64,000 nucleotides of DNA from Actinacidiphila rubida. GTDB lineage: Bacteria > Actinomycetota > Actinomycetes > Streptomycetales > Streptomycetaceae. Positions 26,676 through 35,377 of this stretch are shown piece by piece. The notes beneath the pieces are model-generated. The model searched no databases and had not been told where the DNA came from. It was given only the letters and a program-made list of their open reading frames with translations. The stretch spans positions 186,001 to 250,000 of the forward strand of contig NZ_FODD01000001.1 in NCBI RefSeq assembly GCF_900110255.1, read 5' to 3'. Numbering within the stretch: position 1 is the stretch's first letter; each line of letters starts with the position of its first letter. The translations under genes were made by a program, and so were the position numbers.

Positions 26676-29096
26676 GTGGTGGAGCAGCTGAACCAGCACG
26701 ACCCGAGACGGATCGGCCCTTTCGAGGTCCTGGGACGGCTCGGCGCCGGCGGCATGGGGCTGGTCTATCTCGCCCGCTCGGCCTCCGGGCGGCGGGTGGC
26801 GATCAAGACCGTCCGCGCGGAGCTCGCCGAGGACCAGCTCTTCCGGGTCCGCTTCACGCGTGAGGTCGAGGCGGCCCGCGCGGTCTCCGGCTTCTACACC
26901 GCCGCCGTCGTGGACGCCGACCCGCGTGCCGCCGTGCCGTGGCTGGCCACCGCCTACGTTCCGGCGCCCTCCCTCGAGGAGATCGTCAACGAGTCGGGGC
27001 CGATGCCCGCGCAGGCCGTGCGCTGGCTGGCCGCGGGCATCGCCGAGGCGCTGCAGTCCATCCACGCGGCCGGCCTGGTGCACCGCGACATGAAGCCGTC
27101 GAACGTGCTGGTGGTCGAGGACGGCCCGCGCGTCATCGACTTCGGCATCGCCTCGGGCGTCTCCAACACGCGGCTGACGATGACCAACGTCGCCGTCGGC
27201 ACGCCCGCCTACATGTCGCCCGAGCAGGCTCGCGACTCGCGGAGCGTGCGCGGCGCCAGCGACATCTTCTCCCTCGGCTCCACCCTGGTCTTCGCCGCGA
27301 CCGGCCACGCGCCCTTCCACGGCGCCAACCCGGTCGAGACGGTGTTCATGCTGCTGCGCGAGGGCCCCGACCTGGCCGGGCTGCCCGACGAGCTGCGGCC
27401 GCTCATCGAGTCCTGCATGCGCATGGAGGCCGAGCGCCGCCCCACCCCGGCCGACCTCCAGGCGCAGCTCGCCCCGCACCTGTTCTCCGCCGGTGGCGAC
27501 GACACCGGCACCGCGTCGGCCTGGCTGCCACCGGGGGCCGTGGCCTTGATAGAGCAGCGGCGCAGCGGGCGCGGTGCGGTGCCCGGCTTCGGCGGGCGCG
27601 GCGGCGCGCACGCGGCGGGCAGGCCCGCGGGCGTGCAGCCCTCGGGCCCGCAGGTCCCCGTCTCCGCGCCACCCCAGCCGCAGGCGCCGCCCGGTGCCCA
27701 GCCGGTCCCGCACGGCGGCGCCCACGCGGCACCCGCGGCCGCGTCCGCCGCTCCCGTGCAGCTCGCGGGTTCGGCGCCGATCGGCCCGGGGCTGCGCGTC
27801 GCCGAGGTCTCCGACCGCAAGGTGTCGGCGGCGCCCGCACCCGGCACCGAGTGGGTGCGCCACCGGGCCGGCTCGCACCGTGCGGGCGACCCCGTGCCGC
27901 CGCCGATGACCGCGCCCGCCCCCGTCCCCTCGCAGGCGCCGCCCGCGGCACCGCAGGGCGAGTGGCGGCCGTGGCGTTTCCGCATGTCGAACGACGTGTG
28001 GGGCACGCCGGCGGTCAGCGACGGGCTGCTGTACGTCACCTCGTTCGAGGTGCACGCCCTGGACGTGGCCAGCGGCCGGCGCCAGTTCAAGACCCGCGAC
28101 GTGGCGTGGACGATGGCCGTCTCCGGCGGACGCATCCACGCGTCCGACGGGCCCAGCCTGTTCGCCCTCGACGCGGCGGACGGCAGCGAGCGCTGGCGCA
28201 CCGGCATCGACGGCTGGGTGTACACGGTGCGCACCGACTCCCGCGGGGGCGGCTCCGTCGTCACCGGCGTGCGCGGCGGCGGCGTCCAGGCGTGGGACGC
28301 GGCCCGCGGCGGGCTGCGCTGGGAGCGCGGCGGCGCGCAGACGGAGTTCGAGCAGCCGGACTCCGGGCCCACCGCCGTCGACGGCACCGTCTACTACCAG
28401 GGCGGCGGCCTGCTGCACGCGGTCGACGTGATGACCGGCGGTGAGCGCTGGTCGTTCCCCGTCGGGGAGCCCGGTGCCGCCGGTTCGGTGCCGACCCGCC
28501 CGGTCGTCGCCGACGGCGTCGTGTACCTGACCGCGGGCACCCGCGTGCTGGCGCTCGACGCGCGCACCGGCAGCGAGCGCTGGCACTTCGGGGCACCCGC
28601 GGTGATGTTCGCGCCGCCGGCGCACGTACCGGGCGCGGCCTCCGCGGGCGGCGGCGTCTACGTCACCGACCACCTCGGCACCGTCTACGCGCTGGATCCG
28701 GCCGACGGCCGGGACCGCTGGCGGGTGGCGACCGAACCGCGGCAGTCCCTCGAACCGGTGGTCGTCGCGGCCGGCGCCGTGCACCTCGGGGCGGGCAGCG
28801 CGCTGTACACGCTCGACGCGGCGGCCGGCACGCCGCGGTGGCGGTTCGCCGCGCAGGGCGAGGTCGTCGGATCGCCCGCGGTCGCCGACGGCCGGGTGCA
28901 CTTCGGGTCCAAGGACCACTGCCTGTACACGCTGGACGCGCAGGGCGGCCAGTTGCGCTGGCGGCTGGAGACCGGCGGTGAGATCACCGGTTCCCCGGTG
29001 GCCGCCGACGGAGTCGTCTACGCCTGCTCCAAGGACCGCTGCGTGTACGCGCTGGACGCGGCCAAGGGCACCGGGGCGGCGTCCCGCCGGACCTGA
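26676..29096 (+). CDS. afsK: AfsK serine/threonine protein kinase with PQQ-type beta-propeller
   Basis: 806 residues. The kinase domain has the Gly loop LGAGGMG, K44 in VAIKTV, HRDMKPSN (D138), DFG at 155-157 and a loop with T168, the known autophosphorylation position of AfsK. A Pro/Ala-rich linker (about 300-430) is followed by repeated propeller blades (ALDVASGRRQFKT, ALDAADGSERWRT, ALDARTGSERWHF). AfsK phosphorylates AfsR on Ser/Thr to raise afsS transcription and antibiotic synthesis, and also affects hyphal growth. The GTG at 26676 gives a start matching the known MVDQLTQHDPRR N-terminus almost exactly, with GGGGAGG upstream. Confidence 0.95.
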   Translation: MVEQLNQHDPRRIGPFEVLGRLGAGGMGLVYLARSASGRRVAIKTVRAELAEDQLFRVRFTREVEAARAVSGFYTAAVVDADPRAAVPWLATAYVPAPSLEEIVNESGPMPAQAVRWLAAGIAEALQSIHAAGLVHRDMKPSNVLVVEDGPRVIDFGIASGVSNTRLTMTNVAVGTPAYMSPEQARDSRSVRGASDIFSLGSTLVFAATGHAPFHGANPVETVFMLLREGPDLAGLPDELRPLIESCMRMEAERRPTPADLQAQLAPHLFSAGGDDTGTASAWLPPGAVALIEQRRSGRGAVPGFGGRGGAHAAGRPAGVQPSGPQVPVSAPPQPQAPPGAQPVPHGGAHAAPAAASAAPVQLAGSAPIGPGLRVAEVSDRKVSAAPAPGTEWVRHRAGSHRAGDPVPPPMTAPAPVPSQAPPAAPQGEWRPWRFRMSNDVWGTPAVSDGLLYVTSFEVHALDVASGRRQFKTRDVAWTMAVSGGRIHASDGPSLFALDAADGSERWRTGIDGWVYTVRTDSRGGGSVVTGVRGGGVQAWDAARGGLRWERGGAQTEFEQPDSGPTAVDGTVYYQGGGLLHAVDVMTGGERWSFPVGEPGAAGSVPTRPVVADGVVYLTAGTRVLALDARTGSERWHFGAPAVMFAPPAHVPGAASAGGGVYVTDHLGTVYALDPADGRDRWRVATEPRQSLEPVVVAAGAVHLGAGSALYTLDAAAGTPRWRFAAQGEVVGSPAVADGRVHFGSKDHCLYTLDAQGGQLRWRLETGGEITGSPVAADGVVYACSKDRCVYALDAAKGTGAASRRT

Positions 29097-29163
29097 CGCG
29101 ACGGGAACCCGCGGCGCCCGGCCCGACACCGGCGTGGCCGGCGACGACCGTCCGTCCCCGCCG

Positions 29164-29910
29164 TCACCTGCCCGGCGGCGGGGGGTCGTACGGCGGCGCC
29201 GGCTTGAGCGGCGGCGCCCCCTCGTCGTACGGCTGCTTCTCGTACGGGTTCTCGTCGTACGGGCGGGCCTCGTCGTGGGAACCGGTGCCGTCGTGGGAAC
29301 CGGTCCCCTCGTACGACCCCGTCCCGTCGTAGGAGTGCGGGTCGCCGTACGCACGCGTCGCGCCCTGCGGGGTCGCCTCGTCGTACGGGTTCCGGTCGTA
29401 CGGGGCGGTGTCGTACGAGCCCGTGTCGTAGGCGGGCTCGTCCCCCCGGGGCTCGCCGCGGTCGACGGGGACGACGGGTTCGCCGTAGTGCAGTGGGCGG
29501 TTCCGGTCCGGGAGCACGAACGCGGCGGCGATCAGCAGCAGCCCGCCGAGCACCGCGAAGGCGACGCCCGTGTCGAGGCCGTTGCCGCCGGCGGTCAGCG
29601 AGTGCGAGAACTGCGCCTGGCGGACCATCCACAGGATGGTGAAGCCCAGGACGATCACCCCGGCCGCCGCCACCACGAGACGGGAGCGCAGCAGCAGTCC
29701 GAGTGCCGTGAGCAGCGCGGCGAAGAGCATGGGGAGAAAGAGGGAGCCGAGCAGCGCCGCGCCGTGCGGGGTGACACCGACGTCGGTGAAGAGGTCGTCC
29801 ACCCGGATGTCGGAACCGTGGCGCCCGCCGTACCACGCACGGAAGGGGCTCCAGACGGCCACCGCGGCCCCGGCCAGCGCGAGCAGGGACCCCAGCATCG
29901 TGCGGAACAT
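29164..29910 (-). CDS. membrane protein with acidic Tyr/Asp repeat tail
   Basis: 248 residues. The N-terminal 135 residues contain about four transmembrane helices (MLGSLLALAGAAVAVW, LFLPMLFAALLTALGLLL, VVAAAGVIVLGFTILW, VAFAVLGGLLLIAAAFVL). The C-terminal 110 residues are hydrophilic, with repeats of the SYDGTG/SHDGTG and YDxNPY types. It sits between convergent afsK and the afsS terminator, a position occupied by a conserved hypothetical gene in other afs loci. Function unknown. Confidence 0.8.
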   Translation of the reverse strand: MFRTMLGSLLALAGAAVAVWSPFRAWYGGRHGSDIRVDDLFTDVGVTPHGAALLGSLFLPMLFAALLTALGLLLRSRLVVAAAGVIVLGFTILWMVRQAQFSHSLTAGGNGLDTGVAFAVLGGLLLIAAAFVLPDRNRPLHYGEPVVPVDRGEPRGDEPAYDTGSYDTAPYDRNPYDEATPQGATRAYGDPHSYDGTGSYEGTGSHDGTGSHDEARPYDENPYEKQPYDEGAPPLKPAPPYDPPPPGR

Positions 29911-30067
29911 CGGGTTCCACCGCCTCGTGTCGGCCCGCTCGGCCCCCTCGGGGCCGACGCTACGCCGGGGGCCGTCGCGCTGCCAGGCGAGGCGGGCCGG
30001 ACGCGGCGGCGGGCGCCCGGCGGGATGATCACCGGCCCGGATCCGGCGGGACGTTCACCGGCGCGCG

Positions 30068-30111
30068 AAAAGGACTGACCGCGGCGCCCCCTCCGCGCCG
30101 CGGTCAGTCCT
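30068..30111 (-). terminator. rho-independent terminator of afsR-afsS
   Basis: A 16-bp perfect stem (AGGACTGACCGCGGCG at 30071-30086 with its complement at 30096-30111), a 9-base loop, and on the minus strand a following TTTT (30071-30068). It lies 275 bp beyond the afsS stop and is the clearest intrinsic terminator in the window. Confidence 0.85.
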
Positions 30112-30137
30112 GCCGGCCCAACCGGGAGCGCGCGTTT

Positions 30138-30251
30138 CCCCCTGCGCTCCCGGTTCCCCCTGGACTTCCCCCTGGTCCCCGATCTCCTCCGGCCCCCCGG
30201 CCGTCCCCCGTGGACCCCCCCGTTGCCCCCGTGGATCCCCCGGTGTCCCCC
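30138..30251 (-). repeat. G-tract cluster in the afsS 3' untranslated region
   Basis: Ten C-runs of four to seven on the plus strand (for example 30193-30198, 30215-30221, 30247-30251) within 114 bp. The afsS transcript therefore carries ten G-runs between its stop codon and the terminator. No supported gene is present. Confidence 0.8.
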
Positions 30252-30385
30252 GCACTCCTGACCTCCCTCCGGTCAGGAGAACCTGTCCGGGCCCGCCCGC
30301 CCGCGAGTGACGCGGCGTCGGACCCGACGTCACAAAAGGTGCGTCAGGCGCCCTGCTTCAGGAACGCTGCGTCACGAACGCGGCG

Positions 30386-30595
30386 TCAGGCCTTGGTGCC
30401 GTCGATGTGCCAGTTGTCGGGCTGCACGTCGCCCGGCTTGGCGGCCGGCTTGGCCGCCGGGTTGCCGGTCAGCAGGCCGTCGGGCGCCGCCTGCTTGGTG
30501 CCGTCGATGTGCCAGTTGTCCGGGTCGACCGTCCCGCTGTCCTTCGTGACGGGAGCGGTCGGCGTGGTGGGCTGCTCCGGCGTGGTTTCGCTCAT
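30386..30595 (-). CDS. afsS: AfsS, small regulator of secondary metabolism
   Basis: 69 residues, hydrophilic, with two copies of PDNWHIDGTK (mid-protein and C-terminal) separated by a Lys/Ala/Pro linker. Position downstream of afsR on the same strand, size and internal repeats identify AfsS, the target gene through which AfsR raises antibiotic production. Its mechanism is not settled. ATG at 30595 with the ribosome-binding site AGGAGAG seven bases upstream. The open frame continues 39 codons upstream through the promoter and is not used. SARP-type repeats lie at 30702-30729. Confidence 0.9.
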   Translation of the reverse strand: MSETTPEQPTTPTAPVTKDSGTVDPDNWHIDGTKQAAPDGLLTGNPAAKPAAKPGDVQPDNWHIDGTKA

Positions 30596-30701
30596 CGTGC
30601 TCTCCTGTGCTGTGGGGACGTGCTCTGTGAGCCCTCTGTGAGCCCACCCGGCGAGGACCCCCGTGCATCGCCGGGCGGGCAGCTCGTGCAGTGATGGAAT
30701 C

Positions 30702-30729
30702 CTGACAGCCACTGATAATCAACTGATAA
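30702..30729 (-). promoter_or_regulatory. AfsR (SARP-type) direct repeats upstream of afsS
   Basis: On the minus strand TTATCAG occurs at 30729-30723 and 30718-30712, an exact 11-bp period, followed ten bases later by a degenerate CTGTCAG (30708-30702). SARP activators bind heptameric direct repeats spaced by a helical turn just upstream of the -10, and AfsR is known to bind the afsS promoter. A good -10 hexamer after the repeats is not obvious, in keeping with an activator-dependent promoter. Confidence 0.7.
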
Positions 30730-30791
30730 ACGGACTTGTTGAGCGAATGAGCGCCCGGCAAGTGGAATTCAGCGGCGGCGCCGAAGGCGCA

Positions 30792-33734
30792 CTACACCGC
30801 GAGGGTCGTGGCCGACGTGGAGTCGTCGCCGAGCAGCCGGCGGACGTCCTGCGCCTCGCGTGCCGCACCGATCGCACTGAACAGGCCCAGCGCGTCATGC
30901 CAGCAGGCGTGCGCGCGCACCGGCTGGCCCATGCCGGCCAGCGCCCGGCCCAGCAGCGTCAGGGCGTTGGCGACCCGCCACTCACCGCCGACCTCCTGCA
31001 GCAGCACCAGTGCCTGCTCGACGTGCGAGGCGGACTGGCGCCAGCGGTTGGCGGCCAGATGGACGGCGGCCAGCCGGAAGAGCGTCATGCCCTCCCAGAA
31101 CTGCTGCCGGGCGTCACGGAAGATGTGCAGCGCCTCCGTGTGGCAGGCGAGGGACTCGTCGAGCCGGTCCGCGGCGCTCAGTGCGATCCCCATCGCGTAG
31201 AGGCCGTTGCCGAGGCGGAACCCGGCCCCGAGCTGCCGGTAGATCTCCACGACGCGCGCGGTGGCCGCCAACGCCGCTTCCGTCGAGCCGAGTTCGAGCT
31301 GGGCGCGGGACAGGTTGCTCAACGCGGCCGCCTCGCCGTGCTGGTTGCCGTCGCGCCGGAAGTGGTCCAGGGCGCTGTGGCAGTACTCCGCGCACTCGAC
31401 GAACCTGCGGTCCTGGTAGGCCAGCGCGGCCCGCAGGTTCGGCGCGTAGCTGCACGTCAGCGGGTCCTCGGCGGCCATGCCGAGCAGCAGGGCCCGCTGG
31501 ACCTCGGTCTCGGCCTCCGCGAACCGGCCCGACATCCGCAGCAGTTGGCCGCTCAGCAGCCGGCTGCGGCCCTCGACCAGCGGGTCGGCGCAGTCGTGCG
31601 CCGCGGTCGCCAGCGCGCGCACCGCCTGCTCGTACTGGCGGGCGTAGATGCCGGACTCCATGACGTCCTGTGCGGCGAGGAGGAGGTCGACGCCGCGGCG
31701 GACGCGGTCGTCGCAGCCGTCGGCGGCGGTTTGCTGGACGGCGGCGAGAAGGCCCTGGGCCTCGGAGAACATCCATTCCAGGGCTTCGTCGCGGGTGCCG
31801 AACGCGAGGCCGCCGCGGGTGGTGGGGGCCAGGTGGTCGAGCATGCGGTCGCCGGGGTTCTCGAGTTCGTAGGCGCAGGCGGCGGTGGCGAGGTAGAAGT
31901 CCAGGAGGCGGGAGAGGGCGCCGCAGCGGGCTTCGGGGGTTTCGTCGCGTTCGGCGCATTCGCGGGCGTAGAGGCGCAGCAGGTCGTGGTAGCGGTAGCG
32001 GGCGGGTGCCGCGGACTCGATGAGGCTGATGTCGACGAGGGCTTCGAGGAGTTCCTCGGTGGCGTAGGGGTCGAGGTCCAGGACCGCGGCGGCGGCGTCG
32101 AGGGAGATGTCGGGGCCGTCGGCGAGGGACAGCAGGCGGAAGGCGCGGGCCTGGGCGGTGGACAGGTGGCCGTAGCCGAGGGCGAAGGTGGCTTTGACGG
32201 CGAGGTCGCCGGCGCGCAGTTCGTCCAGGCGGCGGCGCTGGTCGGCGAGTTTGCGGGCCAGGGCGGAGACGGTCCAGGTGCGGCGGGCGGCCAGGCGGGC
32301 GGCGGCGATGCGGATGGCCAGGGGCAGGAAGCCGCAGGCGCCGACGACGTCGAGGGCGGCCTGGCGTTCGCCGGCGACGCGGTCCTCGCCGACGATCCTG
32401 GTGAACAGCTGGAGCGCTTCGCCCGGTGACATGACGTCGAGGTCGACCAGGTGGGCGCCGGCCAGGTCGACCATGCGGACGCGGCTGGTGATCAGGGCGG
32501 CGCAGCCGGGGGTGCCGGGCAGCAGGGGGCGGACCTGGGCGGCGTCGTAGGCGTTGTCCAGCAGGGTCAGCACGCGGCGGCCGTCGAGGGTGGAGCGGTA
32601 CAGGGCGGCGCGTTCGGCGAGGGTCTCGGGGATGGCCTGGTTGGGTACGCCCAGCGCGCGCAGGAACGCGGCCAGGACCGTGTCCGGGTCGGCCGGACGC
32701 GGTTCGGTGCCCTGCAGGTCCACGTACAACTGGCCGTCGGGGAACGCCTCCCGTGCGGCGTGCGCGACATGCACCGCCAGCGTCGTCTTCCCCACACCAC
32801 CGATACCCGCCACCGCCGACACCGCCATGACGCCGGACTCCGCCGACGCGTGCGCGAGTTGGTCGCCCAGCTCGCGGACCGACGCCGTGCGGCCGGTGAA
32901 GTCGGCGACACTGGCGGGCAGTTGCGCCGGGCGCGGGTGGTCCGAGGCGTGACGGGCGGCACCGGCGGGCGCCGCGAGTCCGGCGTCGGCCTCCAGGATG
33001 CGCTGGTGCAGGTCGCTGAGTTCGGCCGACGGGTCGATGCCCAGCTCGTCGGCGAGCAGCCGGCGCGTGTCGGCGTAGACGCCGAGCGCCTCGGCCTGCC
33101 GCCCGCTGCGGTACAGCGCGAGCATCAGCAGCGCCCGCAGGCGTTCGCGCAACGGCTGCTCGGCGGAGAGCGCGGTGAGTTCGGAGACCGCTTCGGCGTG
33201 CGCGCCCATCTCCAGGTCGAGTTCGAGGCGGCTCTCCAGCAGCCCGAGGTGCCATTCGGCGAGCCGGCTGCGCTGCATCTCCGCGTGCGGGCCCGGCAGC
33301 CCGGCCAGCGGCTCCCCGTGCCACATCTCCAATGCGGCGTGCAGCAGTTGACGGGCGTGCGCGGGATCCCCGGCGCGGCTCTTGTCGGCCTCGGAGGCGA
33401 GCCGTTCCACCACCGCGTAGTCGAGGGCGCCCTCGCCGACGTGCAGGGCGTAGCCGCCGGAGTCCGTGACCAGGGCATCGGGGCCGAGCGCCTTGCGCAG
33501 CCGGAACGCGTACGAACGCAGCGCCGCCAGCGCGGTGTTGGGCGGGGTCTCGCCCCAGACCGCGTCCAGGAGCTCCGACGCGGTCGCGGTACGGCCGCCG
33601 CGCAGGAGGAGCGCGGCCAGCAGGGCACGCTGCTGCGGGGCCCCCGTGGCGATCGGCTCGTCGTCGCGCCAGGCGCGCACCGGGCCGAGCACCGCGAACC
33701 GCAGGCCCGAGCCCGGCTGCGTGCTGGTCACCAT
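30792..33734 (-). CDS. afsR: AfsR, pleiotropic SARP-family activator with NB-ARC and TPR domains
   Basis: 980 residues. The N-terminal OmpR-type winged helix (LRFAVLGPVRAWRDDEPI ... LRSYAFRLRKALG) and bacterial transcriptional activation domain together form the SARP unit (about 1-270). An NB-ARC ATPase follows with Walker A GIGGVGKTTLAV (K316) and LTLLDNAYDA, then a helical and TPR-rich C-terminus (about 550-980). AfsR binds the afsS promoter, has ATPase activity, and is phosphorylated by AfsK. ATG at 33734 after AGGGGG. The long upstream open frame is a composition artefact. The length is close to the roughly 990 residues known. Confidence 0.95.
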   Translation of the reverse strand: MVTSTQPGSGLRFAVLGPVRAWRDDEPIATGAPQQRALLAALLLRGGRTATASELLDAVWGETPPNTALAALRSYAFRLRKALGPDALVTDSGGYALHVGEGALDYAVVERLASEADKSRAGDPAHARQLLHAALEMWHGEPLAGLPGPHAEMQRSRLAEWHLGLLESRLELDLEMGAHAEAVSELTALSAEQPLRERLRALLMLALYRSGRQAEALGVYADTRRLLADELGIDPSAELSDLHQRILEADAGLAAPAGAARHASDHPRPAQLPASVADFTGRTASVRELGDQLAHASAESGVMAVSAVAGIGGVGKTTLAVHVAHAAREAFPDGQLYVDLQGTEPRPADPDTVLAAFLRALGVPNQAIPETLAERAALYRSTLDGRRVLTLLDNAYDAAQVRPLLPGTPGCAALITSRVRMVDLAGAHLVDLDVMSPGEALQLFTRIVGEDRVAGERQAALDVVGACGFLPLAIRIAAARLAARRTWTVSALARKLADQRRRLDELRAGDLAVKATFALGYGHLSTAQARAFRLLSLADGPDISLDAAAAVLDLDPYATEELLEALVDISLIESAAPARYRYHDLLRLYARECAERDETPEARCGALSRLLDFYLATAACAYELENPGDRMLDHLAPTTRGGLAFGTRDEALEWMFSEAQGLLAAVQQTAADGCDDRVRRGVDLLLAAQDVMESGIYARQYEQAVRALATAAHDCADPLVEGRSRLLSGQLLRMSGRFAEAETEVQRALLLGMAAEDPLTCSYAPNLRAALAYQDRRFVECAEYCHSALDHFRRDGNQHGEAAALSNLSRAQLELGSTEAALAATARVVEIYRQLGAGFRLGNGLYAMGIALSAADRLDESLACHTEALHIFRDARQQFWEGMTLFRLAAVHLAANRWRQSASHVEQALVLLQEVGGEWRVANALTLLGRALAGMGQPVRAHACWHDALGLFSAIGAAREAQDVRRLLGDDSTSATTLAV

Positions 33735-34039
33735 CTCTGCCCCCTGAGCCGTCGACGAGCCGGTCCTTCCCCGGGGGCCGACTCTTCGCGCGTATATCGA
33801 TCGTTCATCGCTGGACGGAACAGTTGTCCGCACGGCACGGGGAGCCGGGAGTTCGGCCCCGTCCGTGCCAGTTTGCCGTGTCGGACGGCCGGGGTCACCC
33901 CGTGCATGGTCCCGATCCGGCCTCCCGGCAAAAGTTGGGCTGAATTTGAGGTTCCGTCTGTGCGTGCGCGGAGGTTGTGCTGTGTGGGGAAGGTTCGGGT
34001 CCGTGTGCGTTGTGCGACGGGGCTGGTGACGGAGCGACC
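33735..34039. other. divergent control region of afsR and the acyl-AMP-ligase-like gene
   Basis: About 305 bases. An AT-richer patch at 33798-33815 (GCGTATATCGATCGTTC) could hold the afsR -10 on the minus strand (GATATAC). A GGCACGGGG/CCCCGTCCGTGCC near-inverted repeat lies at about 33835-33870. No firm promoter is assigned. Confidence 0.4.
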
Positions 34040-35080
34040 ATGTGTGAATGGTGCACGCCGGGTTCCTCCGGTATGTCGACTTTCTCTCCGTCCCAGGGTG
34101 ATTGGCCGGAACCGGCCCACGTGGCGGCGGCGGACGCCCGGACTTCCGGTACGGCTCGCGGCCGCCACCGCCGCGGCCCTCGCCGCGGCGGCCGCGCCGC
34201 CGAGCGGGGCGTCCGGCTGGTCCGCGAGGCCGGCCCGGTGCAGGCCCTGCCGCCGGCGGCAGGGGCCGCGACCGGGGGAGCGCCCTCGATGAGCGGCGCG
34301 CCCGGCGGAGGCGGCGGCAGCGGCGGCCCCGGAACGGGCGGCGGGGGCCGCGGCGGCTGGTCGGGCGGAGTGCGGCCGTGGTCGGGCGACATCGGCCGCC
34401 TGCCGGGCCCGCTGCTGCGGTACCACGCCGAGCGCCACCCGCAGGCCGTGCCCGAACTCCCCTACGACACGTCCGCGGTGATCGGCACCGCCGGGTGCAC
34501 CTTCGCCGAACTCGACCGCCGGGCACGGGCGGTGGCGGCCCGGCTCGGCAGCATGCTGCAGCCCGGCAGCCGGGTGATGCTCGTCTACCCGCAGGGCCCC
34601 GACCTGGCCGGCGCGTTCTTCGGCTGCCTGTACGCGGGCATGGCCGCGATCCCGGTCGTGCTCAGCGCTCCCGGACCCGCGGGCGCCGTGCCGCGCGCGG
34701 TCGCCCGCTGCGCCCCCGACCTGGTGCTGACGGGCGCGGACGCGTGGTCCCCGCTGGCCATCGACCGCAACCGCACGAGCGTCACGGAGGCCGACGGCAT
34801 CCGGGTCGGCGGCGAGCCGGTGTGGCGGCTGGCGCAGACCTGGCATCCCGTGGGCGTCATGCGCACCGCGCCCGCCTACCACCGCTACCACGACGACGGC
34901 GTGGCCGGCGGCCGCCTGGAGCCCGCGATGGGCCACGGCGACCTCTCCGACGTCATGGGCGAACTGGCGCAGGCCGTGCGGCTGGGCACCGACGAGGAGA
35001 ACATCGGCTGGATCGCCGCGGTCCACGGCGTCGAGGACGCGGTCTGGCGCATCCTGCTGCCCGTCCGGGTCACCGCCTGA
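34040..35080 (+). CDS. truncated fatty-acyl-AMP ligase-like protein lacking the ATP loop
   Basis: 346 residues. A Gly/Arg-rich N-terminal third is followed by a region very like the N-terminal subdomain of FAAL/acyl-CoA synthetases (TFAELDRRARAVAARLGSML, VMLVYPQGPDLAGAFFGCLY, AAIPVV). The usual ATP-binding loop (TSGSTG type) is absent. The C-terminus (EENIGWIAAVHGVEDAVWRI) resembles the SWLPPxHDMGL region, then the protein stops. It should not adenylate and may bind a ligand or partner (inference). ATG at 34040 has GGAG at a good distance; ATG at 34073 is the alternative. Divergent from afsR. Confidence 0.75.
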   Translation: MCEWCTPGSSGMSTFSPSQGDWPEPAHVAAADARTSGTARGRHRRGPRRGGRAAERGVRLVREAGPVQALPPAAGAATGGAPSMSGAPGGGGGSGGPGTGGGGRGGWSGGVRPWSGDIGRLPGPLLRYHAERHPQAVPELPYDTSAVIGTAGCTFAELDRRARAVAARLGSMLQPGSRVMLVYPQGPDLAGAFFGCLYAGMAAIPVVLSAPGPAGAVPRAVARCAPDLVLTGADAWSPLAIDRNRTSVTEADGIRVGGEPVWRLAQTWHPVGVMRTAPAYHRYHDDGVAGGRLEPAMGHGDLSDVMGELAQAVRLGTDEENIGWIAAVHGVEDAVWRILLPVRVTA

Positions 35081-35168
35081 CGCGCGGCCGCGGCTCGCGC
35101 GAACGGTCCAGCCAGGTCCCGTGCGGTCCGGTGCCGTGCGAGTCGTGCCGCGGGAGCGCTGATCCGAC

Positions 35169-35303
35169 GAGTGGTGATCGTACGAGTGACGGTCGCACGA
35201 GTGACGGTCATTTGAGCGATGGTCATTTGAGCGACGTTCGTCTGAGTGGCGGTCGTCTGAGTGGCGGTCGTTTGAGTGACGGTCGGACGGATGATGATCC
35301 GAC
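35169..35303 (+). repeat. 15-bp minisatellite, nine units
   Basis: Nine consecutive 15-bp units of consensus GAGTGACGGTCGTTT (first GAGTGGTGATCGTAC at 35169, last GGATGATGATCCGAC at 35289), with one to several differences each. It lies between convergent genes, just before a strong hairpin. All reading frames through it are repetitive but none belongs to a supported gene. Confidence 0.85.
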
Positions 35304-35317
35304 GGCCCCGATCGGGT

Positions 35318-35352
35318 GACCGGCCGATCCGAAGAAGGACGATCGGCCGGTC
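35318..35352. terminator. bidirectional terminator hairpin
   Basis: A 12-bp perfect stem (core CCGGCCGATC / GATCGGCCGG) with an 11-base loop, between convergent genes and directly after the minisatellite. Confidence 0.7.
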
Positions 35353-35377
35353 CGGTGATCCGATCGGAGCCGTGCGG

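Noticed and set aside
26547..29354. 935-codon open frame antisense to afsK
   Set aside because: Shadow of afsK. The plus-strand kinase and propeller are unmistakable.
30055..30333. 92-codon minus-strand frame resembling collagen (G-x-y triplets)
   Set aside because: The triplets arise from the G-run DNA, and the frame passes through the afsS terminator hairpin.
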